Shown here piece by piece: positions 17,036-27,276 of a stretch of 64,000 nucleotides of DNA (its first letter is position 1; the number at the start of each line of letters is the position of its first letter). This DNA is from Sphingomonas crocodyli (GTDB lineage Bacteria; Pseudomonadota; Alphaproteobacteria; Sphingomonadales; Sphingomonadaceae): positions 2,852,001-2,916,000 of the forward strand of contig NZ_SACN01000001.1 of assembly GCF_004005865.1 (NCBI RefSeq), in the 5' to 3' direction. A program made the position numbers and the translations under genes. Under the pieces are notes generated by a model. That model had not been told where the DNA came from. It did not search any database and worked only from the letters and a program-made list of their open reading frames with translations.

Positions 17036-18754
17036 TCAGGCCGGTTCGGCCTGCCGCCCGCGCACCAGCCGGCCCGGAAGCGCATCGGTGGGCTGGCCAT
17101 TCTCCGCAATCACCTGACCCGCGACGATCGTGGCGATGAAGCCATCCGCCGTCTGGTTGAGACGGCGCCCGCCCCCCGGCAGATCCTCGATGATCGTGGG
17201 GACGTGCAGCTTCACCGCCGCATGATCGATTACGTTGAGATCGGCCTTGTAGCCCGGCTTGACGAGACCACGATCGAGCAGGCCGGCGACCTTCGCAGGC
17301 TTGGCGGCCAGCGCCTGCACCGCCTCGGCGATGCCGATCCGCGTGCCTTCGCGATCACGGGTCCAGTGCTGCAGCATGAAGGTCGGGTAGCTCGCGTCGC
17401 AGACCATGCCGTAATGCGCGCCGCCATCGCCCAGGCCCAGCACCATATCCTTGCGGTGCATCAGTTCGCCGACCAGATCGAGCGAGTTGTTGTGGAAATT
17501 GCCCATCGCCAGCATCATCATCGCGTGGCCATTATCGTCGAGCAGGCGATCATAGGCCTCATCTTCGGGCGAGACGCCGCGTGCCTTGGCGCGGGCAAGG
17601 ATGCTGTTCTCACGGCCCGGCTCGTAATCGGCATCCTTGCCGAACGGGAATATCCATTCCCAGTTGCGCGCCTTCTCGGTCAGCGGATGGCCCTGCCCCG
17701 GTTCTTCGGAGATGATCTTCGCCTTGACCTCGGGCTTCTTCATCTCGGCGACGCGCTCGGCCAGCGGCAGGTGCGCGATCTTCTGATAGCTGGGGCACAG
17801 CACGAATGGGTTGGCGGTGAGTTCGAGGCCGATCACCAGCCCGATCGGGCGCGGATAGATTTGCGCGGTGACATGGCCGCCCGCCGCATTGCTCTTTTCG
17901 ACCAGCTCGACCGCCTGCGGCCAGATTTGCGGCCCCGAATTGCCGACACCCATCGTGAAGGTGATCGGCAGTTTCTTCTCCTCGGCGATGTCGAAGATCG
18001 GCCCGAGGATCTTGGCATAGCCCTCCCGCGGCACGTCCGGCACGAACTGGAGCAGGCCGCCGCCGGCGTCGTTGAGGCCATCGGCGATCGCGGCAATCTC
18101 CTCCTCGGCGATGCCGTAGGTCGGGATCGCCTCGCCCTTGCCGGTCTTGTGCATCATCAGGCGCGAGGAGGCGAAGCCGAGCGCGCCGGCCTCCATCGCT
18201 TCCTTGGCAAGCGCGCGCATCTTCGCGCGGTCCTCGCTTGTCGAAGGCTCGCGCTCCACGCCGCGCTTGCCCATCACATAGACGCGCAGCGGGCTGTGCG
18301 GCAGGAAGGCGGCGACGTCGATATCGCGCTTCCGGCTGTCGAGCGCGTCGAGATATTCGGGGAAGGTTTCCCAGTCCCACGGCAGGCCGGCGGCCATCAC
18401 CGCGCCGGGAATATCCTCCACCCCCTCCATCACGTCGATCAGGGCATCATGGTCCTGCGGGCGGCACGGCGCGAAGCCGACGCCGCAATTGCCCATGACG
18501 ACGGTGGTGACACCGTGGCTGGACGACGGGCTCATCCGATCGGACCAGATAGCCTGCCCGTCATAATGCGTATGAATGTCGACGAAGCCGGGCGTGACGA
18601 GCTTGCCCTTGGCATCGATCTCGCGCGTGGCCGAACCCTCGACCGTGCCGACAGCAGCGATGCGGCCACCTTCGATCGCGACATCGCCGACGAAGGGCGC
18701 GCCGCCCGTCCCGTCCACGATCGTCCCGCCCCGGATCACCAGATCATATGCCAT
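17036..18754 (-). CDS. N-acyl-D-amino-acid deacylase family amidohydrolase
   Basis: 572 residues. The N-terminus is the usual urease-like amidohydrolase beta-sandwich ([17 protein letters not shown]) leading to the metal-binding [13 protein letters not shown]. Later features are [22 protein letters not shown] and [22 protein letters not shown], which are the hallmarks of the D-aminoacylase subgroup, and a C-terminal [10 protein letters not shown]. Such enzymes release D-amino acids from N-acyl forms, although the true substrates of many members are unknown. ATG 18754 has AGGA nine bases upstream. Divergent from kdsA. Confidence 0.88.
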   Translation of the reverse strand: MAYDLVIRGGTIVDGTGGAPFVGDVAIEGGRIAAVGTVEGSATREIDAKGKLVTPGFVDIHTHYDGQAIWSDRMSPSSSHGVTTVVMGNCGVGFAPCRPQDHDALIDVMEGVEDIPGAVMAAGLPWDWETFPEYLDALDSRKRDIDVAAFLPHSPLRVYVMGKRGVEREPSTSEDRAKMRALAKEAMEAGALGFASSRLMMHKTGKGEAIPTYGIAEEEIAAIADGLNDAGGGLLQFVPDVPREGYAKILGPIFDIAEEKKLPITFTMGVGNSGPQIWPQAVELVEKSNAAGGHVTAQIYPRPIGLVIGLELTANPFVLCPSYQKIAHLPLAERVAEMKKPEVKAKIISEEPGQGHPLTEKARNWEWIFPFGKDADYEPGRENSILARAKARGVSPEDEAYDRLLDDNGHAMMMLAMGNFHNNSLDLVGELMHRKDMVLGLGDGGAHYGMVCDASYPTFMLQHWTRDREGTRIGIAEAVQALAAKPAKVAGLLDRGLVKPGYKADLNVIDHAAVKLHVPTIIEDLPGGGRRLNQTADGFIATIVAGQVIAENGQPTDALPGRLVRGRQAEPA

Positions 18755-18875
18755 CGCCAACCATCCTCGCTTAATTCGCCTTTTCGACGAACTGTTCGGT
18801 TCGGATTATGCGACCCCCAACCTATCGCACGCAAGCGACATTGCTTTTGCGATCGCGCCAAGGCTAGGCGGAGGC

Positions 18876-19724
18876 ATGAACGCATCCTTCCCCTTCGCCG
18901 GCCGCCAGATCGGCCTCGACCACCCCATCTTCCTGATCGCCGGCCCCTGCGTGATCGAAAGCGAGGCAATGGCGTTGGCGACAGCTGAGCGGCTGAAAGC
19001 CATCGGCGAACGACTGGGCGTGCTGATCGTCTATAAAAGCTCGTTCGACAAAGCGAACCGCAGCGCAGGCTCATCCTTCCGCGGGCCGGGACTCGACGAA
19101 GGGCTGCGCATCCTCGCCAAGGTGCGCGCCGAACTGGAGATGCCCGTCCTCACCGACGTGCACGAACCGCATCAGGTGAAGCCGGTCGCCGAGGTCGTCG
19201 ACATGCTCCAGACCCCCGCCTTCCTCGCGCGCCAGACCGACCTGATCGAGGCCGTCGCGACCTGCGGCAAGCCGGTGAACGTCAAGAAGGGCCAGTTCAT
19301 GGCGCCGGGCGACATGAAGCACGTCATCGCCAAGGGCCGCGAGGCCGCTGCGACGGCGGGCCTGCCCGATCCGCAGTTGATGGTGTGCGATCGCGGCGCG
19401 AGCTTTGGCTACAACAACCTCGTCTCCGACATGCGCGGCCTCGCGATCATGCGCGATACGGGCTGCCCGGTGATGTTCGACGCGACCCATTCGGTCCAGC
19501 TTCCGGGTGGCCAGGGCACCACCAGCGGCGGCCAGCGCGAGTTCGTCCCCGTCCTCGCCCGTGCGGCGGTGGCCGTGGGAATTGCCGGGCTGTTCATGGA
19601 AACCCACCCCGACCCGGCCAATGCCAAGTCCGACGGCCCGAATGCGGTGCCGCTGGACGAGTTCGAGACGCTGGTCGGCGGGCTGGTGAAGCTCGACAGC
19701 TTCGTGAAGGGCAACCTCCTCTAA
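18876..19724 (+). CDS. kdsA: 3-deoxy-8-phosphooctulonate synthase
   Basis: 282 residues, standard length. KdsA condenses phosphoenolpyruvate with arabinose 5-phosphate to make Kdo-8-phosphate for lipopolysaccharide. Typical signatures are [16 protein letters not shown] at the start, [69 protein letters not shown] and the C-terminal [17 protein letters not shown]. The ATG at 18876 follows AGGCGGAGG; longer upstream frame is antisense to the amidohydrolase. A MAPEG gene follows after 66 bases. Confidence 0.97.
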   Translation: MNASFPFAGRQIGLDHPIFLIAGPCVIESEAMALATAERLKAIGERLGVLIVYKSSFDKANRSAGSSFRGPGLDEGLRILAKVRAELEMPVLTDVHEPHQVKPVAEVVDMLQTPAFLARQTDLIEAVATCGKPVNVKKGQFMAPGDMKHVIAKGREAAATAGLPDPQLMVCDRGASFGYNNLVSDMRGLAIMRDTGCPVMFDATHSVQLPGGQGTTSGGQREFVPVLARAAVAVGIAGLFMETHPDPANAKSDGPNAVPLDEFETLVGGLVKLDSFVKGNLL

Positions 19725-19790
19725 CCGCCCCCTTCCCGTCGTGTTGAAACAGGTTCAGCATGACGGCGAGAAACGGGAGGAGAATAGAGG

Positions 19791-20225
19791 ATGCACACGC
19801 CGATCCTGCGCGCGGTGATCGCGCTGGTGCTGTGGACCTTCGTGATGTGGGCATGGCTCTACGCCACCCGCATTCCGGCGATGACCAGGCTCAAGCTGAC
19901 CTACGATCCGCGCAAGCCGGGTAGCGAGTTCGTCGATCGCTTCCCACCCGAGGTCCGCTGGAAGGCGGACAATTACAATCATCTCCACGAACAACCGACG
20001 ATCTTCTACGCAGTCGCGATCACGCTCGCGATCTTGGGCGCGGGCGGCGGGCTGAATGCGCTGCTGGCGTGGATCTATGTCGCGCTGCGGGTCGCGCACA
20101 GCCTTGTGCAGGCGACCGTTAACGCCGTGATGCTGCGCTTCAGCATCTTCATGGTCGCGTCGCTGGTGCTGCTGTGGCTGACGATCAACGCCGCGCTGAT
20201 CGTCTTTTCGGGGCCGGCGGCCTAG
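19791..20225 (+). CDS. MAPEG-family membrane protein
   Basis: 144 residues with four predicted membrane helices (LRAVIALVLWTFVMWAWLY; around IFYAVAITLAILG; ALLAWIYVALRVAHSLVQ; IFMVASLVLLWLTINAALIVF). The NYNHLHEQPTIFYAV and ALRVAHSLVQATVN motifs are characteristic of MAPEG proteins (membrane-associated proteins in eicosanoid and glutathione metabolism). Bacterial members may have glutathione transferase activity; none is demonstrated here. A GGGAGGAG site supports the start. The stop overlaps the stop of the next gene by four bases (20222-20225). Confidence 0.88.
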   Translation: MHTPILRAVIALVLWTFVMWAWLYATRIPAMTRLKLTYDPRKPGSEFVDRFPPEVRWKADNYNHLHEQPTIFYAVAITLAILGAGGGLNALLAWIYVALRVAHSLVQATVNAVMLRFSIFMVASLVLLWLTINAALIVFSGPAA

Positions 20226-20779
20226 AAGCGGTAGCCGGCCGAGAAGGTCAGCATCGGGCGATAATCGTTGCTGCGTCCGCCGGTGGGCGCACGCATGTCC
20301 ATCGGCGTGCTGAGCAGGGTGGAGCCGTCCGAAATCCGGGCGCTGCGCGATTGGCGCACCATCCCGATATCGCCGCCGATGGTAAGGCCGGGTGCGGCCT
20401 CCGCGCCATAGCCCACCGCCATCATCGGCGCATATTGCTGGGTCGAGACTTCATCACCGAAGGCCGAACGCAACAGCTGGCGGTTACCATCCTCGCGAAA
20501 ACCGGCGGTCATCCGCCAGCCCTCGCCCAAGGGCACGTCCCCGGTCAGCGCATAGCCCGTCAGCCGCTGGCGATCGTCGCCATCCTCGGCGGCTGCAGCG
20601 GGCGCGGCGGTGGTCACGCGCACCATGATCGCCTGCGGCCGGCTCCAGCGACCGGGATGGAAGGCGGCGCGATCGTCATGCGCGACGGCGCCAAGCTGCA
20701 GTTCGAGACGCGCGGCCGATGCCGGCCCCGCGAGAACCACCGCACAAAGCAACGCCGAAACAAGCCGACCCAAAGCCAT
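20222..20779 (-). CDS. Exported beta-barrel-like protein, family unknown
   Basis: 185 residues from ATG 20779; a GTG 12 bases upstream is an alternative. A signal peptide (MALGRLVSALLCAVVLAGPASA) precedes a mature part with alternating strands, GFREDGNRQLLRSAFG, and an end of MLTFSAGYRF. A final aromatic residue after alternating hydrophobic residues is the usual outer-membrane insertion signal. I do not recognise a named family. It faces the MAPEG gene and stands alone on its strand. Confidence 0.65.
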   Translation of the reverse strand: MALGRLVSALLCAVVLAGPASAARLELQLGAVAHDDRAAFHPGRWSRPQAIMVRVTTAAPAAAAEDGDDRQRLTGYALTGDVPLGEGWRMTAGFREDGNRQLLRSAFGDEVSTQQYAPMMAVGYGAEAAPGLTIGGDIGMVRQSRSARISDGSTLLSTPMDMRAPTGGRSNDYRPMLTFSAGYRF

Positions 20780-20871
20780 ATACGCCACCACAAAGGAGAT
20801 AGCGCAAAGCTAAGCATGGCCCGCAAAGATATGGTTAATGAACAAGTGTCATTTGTTCGACATTGGTCGAA

Positions 20872-22077
20872 TTAGCGCGTGAACTCGGCCACCAGTTCGC
20901 AATGGGTCGACCAGCGGAACTGCCCCACCGGCAGCACCGACTTGAGCGTCCAGCCGCCCTGCACCAGCATCCGCGCATCGCGCGCGAAGGTGGAGGGGTT
21001 GCACGAGACGTAGGCGATGCGTTGCACCCGCGTGGAGGCGGCGAGCGCGGGCATCTGTTCTTTCGCGCCCGCGCGCGGCGGATCGAGGACGATCGCGTCG
21101 AAACGGTCGACCTCCTTGATGTCGAGCGGGCGGCGGAAAAGATCGCGATGTTCGACCATCATGATCCGCTGCGCCCTGTCGGCCGCGGCCTTGAGGCCCA
21201 ACACCGCATCGCGCGCGCCTTCGACCGCGAGCACCTTTGCCCTGGCCGACAGCGGCAATGCGAAGGTGCCCAGCCCGGAAAACAGATCGGCGACCAGCGG
21301 CGCATCGCCGACGATTCGCTGCACCTCGGCCAGCAACGCGGCCTCGCCTTCGGGCGTCGCCTGCAGGAAGCCCGCGGCCGGAAAGCCGACCGCCACGCCG
21401 CCCAGCGTCACCGTGGCACCTTCCGGCTCCCAACGCGGTTCGGGGCCATAGCCGTCGTCGATGGCAAGCCGCGCGAGCGCATGATCGCGCGCGAAATCGT
21501 TGAGCGCCTCGACCGCCGCAAAGCCTTCGACCTCGACCTTTTCAAGCAGCAGGTCGACGCCCTGATCGACGATCGTCATGCGGATGCCCGCCGCGCGCCG
21601 ATCCTTGATCATGGGGCCGAGCAACTTGCGCAGTGGCTCCACCAGCGCGAACAGGCGCGGATCGAGGATCGAGCACATGCGCATGTCGACAATGCGGTGG
21701 CTCTCGCCCTCGTTGAACCCGATCAGCACCCGCTTCCCCTGCTTCTCCGCACGCAGCGATGCGCGGCGGCGCGTTGCGGGCGGGGAGAGCAAGGCGGGAA
21801 GGACTTCGGGCATCTCCAGCTTCTGCTGGGTTAGCGCGCCCGTGATCCGCTGCGCCAGAAACTCGGCATAGCTTTCGTCGTCGACATGCTGGAGCTGGCA
21901 TCCGCCGCAGGTCGGGAAATGGCGGCAAGGCGCCTCGACATGATGCGGGCCGGGCACGAGCGTGCCGTCGATCAGCAGCATGTCGCCGGGTGCCGACAGC
22001 GGCGAATGCCGCCCGTCCGCCGTAATCCCCTCGCCGCGCGCGGCGATGCGGACGATCGGTTCGCCGGCCTCAACCAC
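20872..22077 (-). CDS. RlmD/RumA-like 23S rRNA (uracil-5) methyltransferase
   Basis: 401 residues. A TRAM-like N-terminal part is followed by iron-sulfur ligands Cys51, Cys57, Cys60 and Cys135 (CRHFPTCGGC and MRMC), then the SAM-binding domain (VADLFSGLGTFALPL), VLDPPRAGA, and the catalytic SCNPSTFARD with Cys359 near the C-terminus, plus the HCELVAEF general-base region. These are features of the RumA/RlmD family making m5U in 23S rRNA; which uridine cannot be decided. The GTG start at 22077 overlaps the preceding gene by eight bases, pointing to translational coupling. Confidence 0.9.
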   Translation of the reverse strand: MVEAGEPIVRIAARGEGITADGRHSPLSAPGDMLLIDGTLVPGPHHVEAPCRHFPTCGGCQLQHVDDESYAEFLAQRITGALTQQKLEMPEVLPALLSPPATRRRASLRAEKQGKRVLIGFNEGESHRIVDMRMCSILDPRLFALVEPLRKLLGPMIKDRRAAGIRMTIVDQGVDLLLEKVEVEGFAAVEALNDFARDHALARLAIDDGYGPEPRWEPEGATVTLGGVAVGFPAAGFLQATPEGEAALLAEVQRIVGDAPLVADLFSGLGTFALPLSARAKVLAVEGARDAVLGLKAAADRAQRIMMVEHRDLFRRPLDIKEVDRFDAIVLDPPRAGAKEQMPALAASTRVQRIAYVSCNPSTFARDARMLVQGGWTLKSVLPVGQFRWSTHCELVAEFTR

Positions 22078-23440
22078 AGGCCACCAGCGCGGTCGTGAGC
22101 GCGGGGATCAGATCGTCGGCGATCAGGCCCGGCCCCACGATCCGCGCCGCCTCCGCCTGCAGCCACACGCCCGCCTGCGCCGCATCGAACGGCTCCATTC
22201 CACGCGCGAGGCATGCGCCGATCGCACCCGCCAGCACGTCGCCCGTCCCGGCGCTCGCCAGCCAGCCCGGCGCGGGCGGCGCGATCGCAGCACGACCATC
22301 GGGGGCCGCGACCACCGTGTCGGCGCCCTTGAGGACGACGACAGCCTGCGTCTTCGCAGCGGCCGCCCGCGCGCGACCGATGCGCGTGCCGGGCAGATCG
22401 CCGAACAGCCGCGCGAACTCGCCCTCATGCGGGGTCAGGATCGGCATGCCCGCAAGCGGCAGGCGACGCTCCGCCAGCAGCACCAGCGCATCGGCATCGA
22501 TCACCAGCCGCCGCCCGCTCGCCAGCGCCACATCGAGCAGCAGCGCGCCCGCATTGGTCCGTCCGAGACCCGGCCCGACCACAACGGCGCCAACCCGATC
22601 GTCGGCCAGCAATGTCGCCAGCGGATCGCTCCACCGTACCATCGCTGCCGGGCCGCCCTGGCCCTCGCCCGCCAGCACGACATAGCCCGCGCCCGCACGC
22701 TGCGCCGCCATCGCCGACAGCATCGCCGCGCCGGGCATCGCGCCTTCGGCCACGACGACCATACCGCGCGTATATTTGTGATCGGTCGCTCCCGGCGCGG
22801 GCAGGCGCGGGCGCGCAATCTCGACCAGCGCCGACGCCGCGTTCAGCCCGATATCGGCCACCACGATCCGGCCCATCGTCGCCACCGCCGGCTGCAGCCG
22901 ATGCGCGGGCTTCAGATTGCCCAGCGCCACCGTCATCTCATAGTCGATCGTCGCGCCCAGCAGCGCGCCGTCATCGGTGCCGATCCCGCTCGGCAGGTCG
23001 ACCGCGATACGCTGCCGCGCCGCCTCGGCCAGCCGCTCCAGCGGGCCGGTGATCGCGATATCCAGCGGACGTGCCAGCCCGGTCCCGAAAAGGGCATCGA
23101 CCAGGATCGGCGCGCCCTTGGCATCGGCCAGATCCTCGACCGGCCCGGTCCAGCGCGCGCGCATCGCCTGCGCGGCATCGGTGCGCGGATCGCCGCTCGC
23201 CGCGACGCGCACCTTGACGCCTTTGTCCGCCAGTGCACGGGCAATCACATAGCCGTCGCCGCCGTTATTGCCGGGGCCGCACAGCACCAAGGTCGGCGCC
23301 GCGCCCGCACAGCGCCACACCGCCTCGGCCACCGCCTGCCCGGCGCGCTCCATCAATTCCTCGACGGTGATGCCGGTCGCGAATACTTCATCCTCCGCCG
23401 CGCGCGTCTCGGCGGCGGTCAGGATCGGGCGGCCACTCAC
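22070..23440 (-). CDS. nnr: Bifunctional NAD(P)HX epimerase/dehydratase
   Basis: 456 residues combining two repair activities for hydrated NAD(P)H. The N-terminal YjeF_N epimerase has GPGNNGGDGYVIARAL and DALFGTGLARP. The C-terminal ribokinase-like dehydratase has TPHEGEFARLFG, VVLKGADTVVAAPDGR and ASAGTGDVLAGAIGA. I chose GTG 23440, whose GTGA overlaps the stop of the lipoprotein gene and gives the family's compact N-terminus (SGRPILTAAETRAAE); an ATG at 23467 would add nine residues. It lies in the operon lipoprotein-nnr-rlmD-like. Confidence 0.93.
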   Translation of the reverse strand: MSGRPILTAAETRAAEDEVFATGITVEELMERAGQAVAEAVWRCAGAAPTLVLCGPGNNGGDGYVIARALADKGVKVRVAASGDPRTDAAQAMRARWTGPVEDLADAKGAPILVDALFGTGLARPLDIAITGPLERLAEAARQRIAVDLPSGIGTDDGALLGATIDYEMTVALGNLKPAHRLQPAVATMGRIVVADIGLNAASALVEIARPRLPAPGATDHKYTRGMVVVAEGAMPGAAMLSAMAAQRAGAGYVVLAGEGQGGPAAMVRWSDPLATLLADDRVGAVVVGPGLGRTNAGALLLDVALASGRRLVIDADALVLLAERRLPLAGMPILTPHEGEFARLFGDLPGTRIGRARAAAAKTQAVVVLKGADTVVAAPDGRAAIAPPAPGWLASAGTGDVLAGAIGACLARGMEPFDAAQAGVWLQAEAARIVGPGLIADDLIPALTTALVACG

Positions 23441-23805
23441 TTCGTCACCCGCGCGGGCAATTGCCATGTCGTCCCATCACTTGTCGTCACATCGATCGCC
23501 TCGCCGCCAACCGGCTTCACCGTCACCGGGATCGCCCCGTCCGCCGCGATCACGCCGCGCCCGTCTTTAACGATCAACAGCCGCTGAAAGCCGCCATCGG
23601 GCCTCCGCACGGTCAGCACGGTGCCGTCGGGCGTCGCCATGCGATCGACCTGGCACAGCCGCTCGAACGTCGCCTTGCCGGGCAGCCGGCAATCGAGCGG
23701 ACTCGCATCGCTCACCTGCCCGTCCTTGCCCCCCGAACAGGCGGCAAGCAGCATCACGCCCGTCAGGGCGAGTGCGCCGGATCGAAGGTTATGGCCCATG
23801 CTCAT
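23437..23805 (-). CDS. Small lipoprotein of unknown function
   Basis: 122 residues. The N-terminus has a lipobox (LLAAC-SGG) after a hydrophobic core, so it should be lipid-anchored. Two further cysteines (SPLDCRLPG, ERLCQVDR) may form a disulfide. The rest is a beta-rich domain (GTVLTVRRPDGGFQRLLIV, GAIPVTVKPVGGEAIDVTT) with no recognised family. Two ATGs, 23805 and 23799, are equally possible; the longer open frame upstream has no signal sequence. First gene of the group that continues with nnr. Confidence 0.72.
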   Translation of the reverse strand: MSMGHNLRSGALALTGVMLLAACSGGKDGQVSDASPLDCRLPGKATFERLCQVDRMATPDGTVLTVRRPDGGFQRLLIVKDGRGVIAADGAIPVTVKPVGGEAIDVTTSDGTTWQLPARVTK

Positions 23806-23849
23806 TGCGGGTCGCGCTCTAGGCGCGGGGTCAAGGCAGGGCAACCCCG

Positions 23850-24563
23850 TTACAGGGCGGCGGCCACCGCCCCGATCACCGGTGCCAGCCGCTGTGCCCA
23901 AAGCGCCACGCCCGCATCGTCGCCGATCAGATCCTGCCGCACCTCAAGGCCCAAATAGGGAATGCCGTTGCCCTCGGCATGCGCGTTCATCGTCGCGTTC
24001 AGCACCTTGCCCGAATAGGGCTCGTTATCGCCCGTCACGATCCCCGCAGCCCGCAACGCCGCAATGCCGGGCAGCGCCGCGCGATCGTCCTGGTTGTAGA
24101 GCACGCCCACCTGCCACGGCCTTTGCTCCTCGGGCCGGGTCGCGAGGCGCGGGGTGAAGCTGTGGAGCGAGACGATCAGCTTCGGCCGATGCGCCGCGAT
24201 GCGATCGGCGATGAAGGCATGGTAAGGTCGCCAGAAACGCTCGATCCGCGCATGTCGCCCCTCGGCGGTGAGCAGCGTGTTGCCCGAAATCGCAAAGCCG
24301 TCGCTCTCGTGCGGGATCAGCCCGGCGGCACCCTCCTCGCGGTTGAGATCGATCACGAGGCGCGAGACGGGACCGAAAATCCCTGCCATCCCCAGCGCCG
24401 CGCACAGCAGCCGCCCGGTCGCCTCGACCCCGATGTCGATCGCCATATGCTGGTTCAGCAGCGCCGGATCCACGTCCAGATCGATATCGGCGGGCACATG
24501 GTTCGACGCGTGATCGGCGATCAGCAGGATCGGCGCATCGCCATCGACGAAGCCCGGCGTCAT
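23850..24563 (-). CDS. N-formylglutamate amidohydrolase family
   Basis: 237 residues. The start LLIADHASNHVPADI, the FGPVSRLVIDLNREEGAAGLIP region, SLHSFTPRL and GLEVRQDLI are diagnostic of the FGase family (zinc-dependent hydrolysis of N-formylglutamate, histidine degradation, or related N-acyl amides). No hut genes are nearby, so the substrate may differ. The ATG at 24563 overlaps the stop of the enoyl-CoA hydratase gene by four bases (ATGA), so the two are translated together. Confidence 0.85.
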   Translation of the reverse strand: MTPGFVDGDAPILLIADHASNHVPADIDLDVDPALLNQHMAIDIGVEATGRLLCAALGMAGIFGPVSRLVIDLNREEGAAGLIPHESDGFAISGNTLLTAEGRHARIERFWRPYHAFIADRIAAHRPKLIVSLHSFTPRLATRPEEQRPWQVGVLYNQDDRAALPGIAALRAAGIVTGDNEPYSGKVLNATMNAHAEGNGIPYLGLEVRQDLIGDDAGVALWAQRLAPVIGAVAAAL

Positions 24564-25297
24564 ACGCCGAACTCCGGCGCGCGGCGCGTCTGGAAGGCGG
24601 CGACACCCTCCGCGAAATCGGCGCTGCCGAACGATCCTTCGAATGCCGCAGCCGCCCCCCGATCGCCCGCCAGTGATCGCTTGAGGATCGTGATGCTCGA
24701 CGGCGCATTGGCCGCAATCACTGCCGCCAGCGCCGCTACCCGCGCGGCCGGATTGTCGTCGCGCTCCTCGATCAGCCCGATCGCGAGCGCCTCCGCGGCA
24801 TCGACCGTCGCCGCCGAAAAGAGCAACCGCGCCGCCTGCCCCGGCCCGACCAGCGCCTTCAACCGCGCCACGTCGGTCGGCGGATAGCCGATGCCGAGCT
24901 TTGCGGGCGTGATCGCGAAACGCGCTGCCGGCCCGGCAATCCGCATGTCGCACGCCATCGCGACCGCCACCGCCGCGCCGAAGCATCCGCCCTCGATCAA
25001 TGCGATCGTCGCAATCGGCAGCGCAGCCAGCGCCTCGATCGCCTCCCCCATCTCCTGCCGGAAGCGCCCGCGCCCCTCGATATCTTCGGCCAGCGGGGCG
25101 AGATCGCCAATGTCGGCCCCGGCCGAAAACACGCCTTCCATCCCCGATTGGAGGATGAGCACGCGCGCGTCGCTTTCGCCGACGTGCGCCAACAAAGCGG
25201 TCAGATCGCGCCAGGCGTCGATGGGGATGGCGTTGCGCGCGGCGCCGCGATCGATGCCGATCCGCGCGACGCGGTCTTTCAGGTCGAGATGAAACAT
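24560..25297 (-). CDS. Enoyl-CoA hydratase/isomerase family protein
   Basis: 245 residues, crotonase fold. The oxyanion-hole regions are AARNAIPIDAWRDL with FSAGADIGDL, and IEGGCFGAAVAVAMACDMRIA. FAITPAKLGIGYPP follows as in typical members, and a C-terminal helix closes the trimer. One of the two Glu positions used by true hydratases cannot be identified with confidence, so isomerase or another CoA chemistry is possible. ATG 25297 gives MFHLDLKDRVARI. Divergent from the DUF885 gene, with 52 bases between starts. Confidence 0.85.
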   Translation of the reverse strand: MFHLDLKDRVARIGIDRGAARNAIPIDAWRDLTALLAHVGESDARVLILQSGMEGVFSAGADIGDLAPLAEDIEGRGRFRQEMGEAIEALAALPIATIALIEGGCFGAAVAVAMACDMRIAGPAARFAITPAKLGIGYPPTDVARLKALVGPGQAARLLFSAATVDAAEALAIGLIEERDDNPAARVAALAAVIAANAPSSITILKRSLAGDRGAAAAFEGSFGSADFAEGVAAFQTRRAPEFGV

Positions 25298-25349
25298 GGG
25301 CGCCTGTTGCCCCTTCAATCCGAAAATGTCACCACTGCACCGCCAGTCC

Positions 25350-27194
25350 ATGTCATTTCGCTCGTCATCCCATCTTTCGCGGCGTGAGGCCGTCGCCCTG
25401 CTCGGCTCCACGATGATCGCGGCGCCGGCGATGGCGGCTCCGCGCGCCATCTGCCCGATCGTCGATCCGCTCGATCGGATCGCGGGCAATCTGCTCGATC
25501 AGACGCCGGAAATGGGCTGCTATGGCGGCGTGCCCGGCGCGATGAACGGCGGCCCGCTCGCGCGCCGGATGGACGATTATTCCCCGCAAGGTGAGGAGGC
25601 TTGGCGCGCCGCGCTGGGCGAGGCAGGTATCGCGATCGAAGGCGTGCAGTGCAGTGGCGATCCGCTCGGCACGCTGCGCCTGAAGATCAGCGCCGAACTG
25701 ATCGCCAACGCCACGCGCAGCGCCGCGATCGGCTATGGCCGGCCCAACCCCTTCTGGTTTTCGGGGCACGAGCCTTATGTAATCAACCAGATTTCCGGCC
25801 CGCTGGTGAACACGCCCAACATCATGATGGCGCAGCAACCGGTTTCGACCCTGCAGGAGGTCGACGCCTGGATCGAAAAGCTCGATGGTTTCGCGACGGG
25901 CTATGCCGGGGTGATCGAAAAGAGTAGGGCGGATGAAGCCCTGGGTTGCCACCCGCCGCGCGCGATCCTCGAAAAGACGCTACCGGTCATCGATGCCTTC
26001 CTGGCCCCCAAAGCGGCCGATCATCCGATGATCGTCGCGCTGCGCACCCGCATGGCCACCGCTGGCATCGATCCGCACAGCCGCGCGCTGACCGAGCAAC
26101 GCGCCGCCACCGCGCTCGACAAGCGCGCCCGCCCGATCTTCAAGAAGCTGCGCGACCGCGTTTCAAACATGCTGGAGACCGCGCGCGACGAAGCGGGCTT
26201 GTGGGCGCAACCCGATGGCGCCGCGCTCTATGCCGCCAACATCGCCTCGGTCGGCGACAGCAACATGTCGGCCGACGAGATCCACAAGATCGGCCTCGAT
26301 CAGGTGAAGATGCTCCAGGCGCAGCTCGACATGCGCCTGCGCCAGATCGGTTACAGCAAGGGCAGCATCCTTCAACGGATCGACGCGCTCGCCGCCGATC
26401 CGAAACAGCAGTTCGCCGATACGCCCGTGGGCCGCGAGGCGCTGCTCACCTATGTGCGCGGTCTCGTCTCCGCGATGGAGGCGCGCCAGCGGCAATTCCT
26501 GCCGCCCGCGATGATCCCGACGATGCGGATGGAGGTGCGCGCCGTGCCCGCCGCCACGCAGGAATCGGCCCCCGGCGGCTATTATGACGGCCCCTCGCTC
26601 GATGGGTCGCGCCCCGGCATCTACTGGATCAACCTGCGCGATATGGCGACTTTGTCGCGCTTCAAGCTGCCGACGCTCAGCTATCATGAGGGCGTGCCCG
26701 GCCATCACACGCAGGGTGCAGTCTCGCTCTCGCTGCCGCAGGCGCCGCTGCTGCTCCGTATCGCCAGCTTCAACGCCTATCAGGAAGGCTGGGCGCTTTA
26801 TGCCGAACGGCTCGCCGCCGATCTGGGCGTCTATCGCACCGATCCGGCGGGCGATGTCGGCCGCCTCGCCGACGATCTGTTCCGCTGCGTCCGCCTCGTC
26901 GTCGACACCGGCCTGCATCACCTGCGCTGGAGCCGCGAAGAGGCGATCGCCTATATGGAGGCCAACAGCCCGACCCCGCACAGCGAGGCGGTGGCCGAGA
27001 TCGAACGTTATATGGCGTGGCCGGGTCAGGCGCTGGGTTACAAGCTCGGCCAGCTTCGCCTGCTGTCGATGCGCGATCGTTTCAAGGCGCGCGCCGGCCG
27101 CCGCTATTCGCTCGCATCCTTCCACGCCAAGGTGCTGGGCACGGGCGCGATGCCGCTCGACATCCTCGAAGGGCTGATTCTGCCGGCTGCGTAA
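25350..27194 (+). CDS. Exported DUF885-family metallohydrolase
   Basis: 614 residues. A Tat-like signal (SRREAVALLGSTMIAAPAMA) opens the protein; in-frame ATGs at 25326 and 25296 are longer alternatives. The DUF885 hallmark YHEGVPGHHTQ lies about residue 450, with HE-x4-HH as likely zinc ligands, plus YQEGWALYAERL and later MLVDT-type helices (RLVVDTGLHHLRWSREEA). Members are gluzincin-like peptidases or hydrolases of the periplasm; the substrate is unknown. The codon usage matches neighbours. Confidence 0.88.
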   Translation: MSFRSSSHLSRREAVALLGSTMIAAPAMAAPRAICPIVDPLDRIAGNLLDQTPEMGCYGGVPGAMNGGPLARRMDDYSPQGEEAWRAALGEAGIAIEGVQCSGDPLGTLRLKISAELIANATRSAAIGYGRPNPFWFSGHEPYVINQISGPLVNTPNIMMAQQPVSTLQEVDAWIEKLDGFATGYAGVIEKSRADEALGCHPPRAILEKTLPVIDAFLAPKAADHPMIVALRTRMATAGIDPHSRALTEQRAATALDKRARPIFKKLRDRVSNMLETARDEAGLWAQPDGAALYAANIASVGDSNMSADEIHKIGLDQVKMLQAQLDMRLRQIGYSKGSILQRIDALAADPKQQFADTPVGREALLTYVRGLVSAMEARQRQFLPPAMIPTMRMEVRAVPAATQESAPGGYYDGPSLDGSRPGIYWINLRDMATLSRFKLPTLSYHEGVPGHHTQGAVSLSLPQAPLLLRIASFNAYQEGWALYAERLAADLGVYRTDPAGDVGRLADDLFRCVRLVVDTGLHHLRWSREEAIAYMEANSPTPHSEAVAEIERYMAWPGQALGYKLGQLRLLSMRDRFKARAGRRYSLASFHAKVLGTGAMPLDILEGLILPAA

Positions 27195-27276
27195 TGTCCC
27201 TGATGGTCGGTTCGCTCCGATATCGGCATCAATTCCCCGACATGCGCGAACAGGCCATGTCGGCAGGAGATTGGAA

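Noticed and set aside
17204..18988. Long open frame antisense to the amidohydrolase
   Set aside because: Shadow frame in GC-rich DNA; the deacylase frame carries all recognised motifs.
19733..19770. Terminator-like sequence GTGTTGAAACAGGTTCAGCATGACG after kdsA
   Set aside because: Pairing is too poor for a hairpin; it looks like a fragment of a dispersed repeat.
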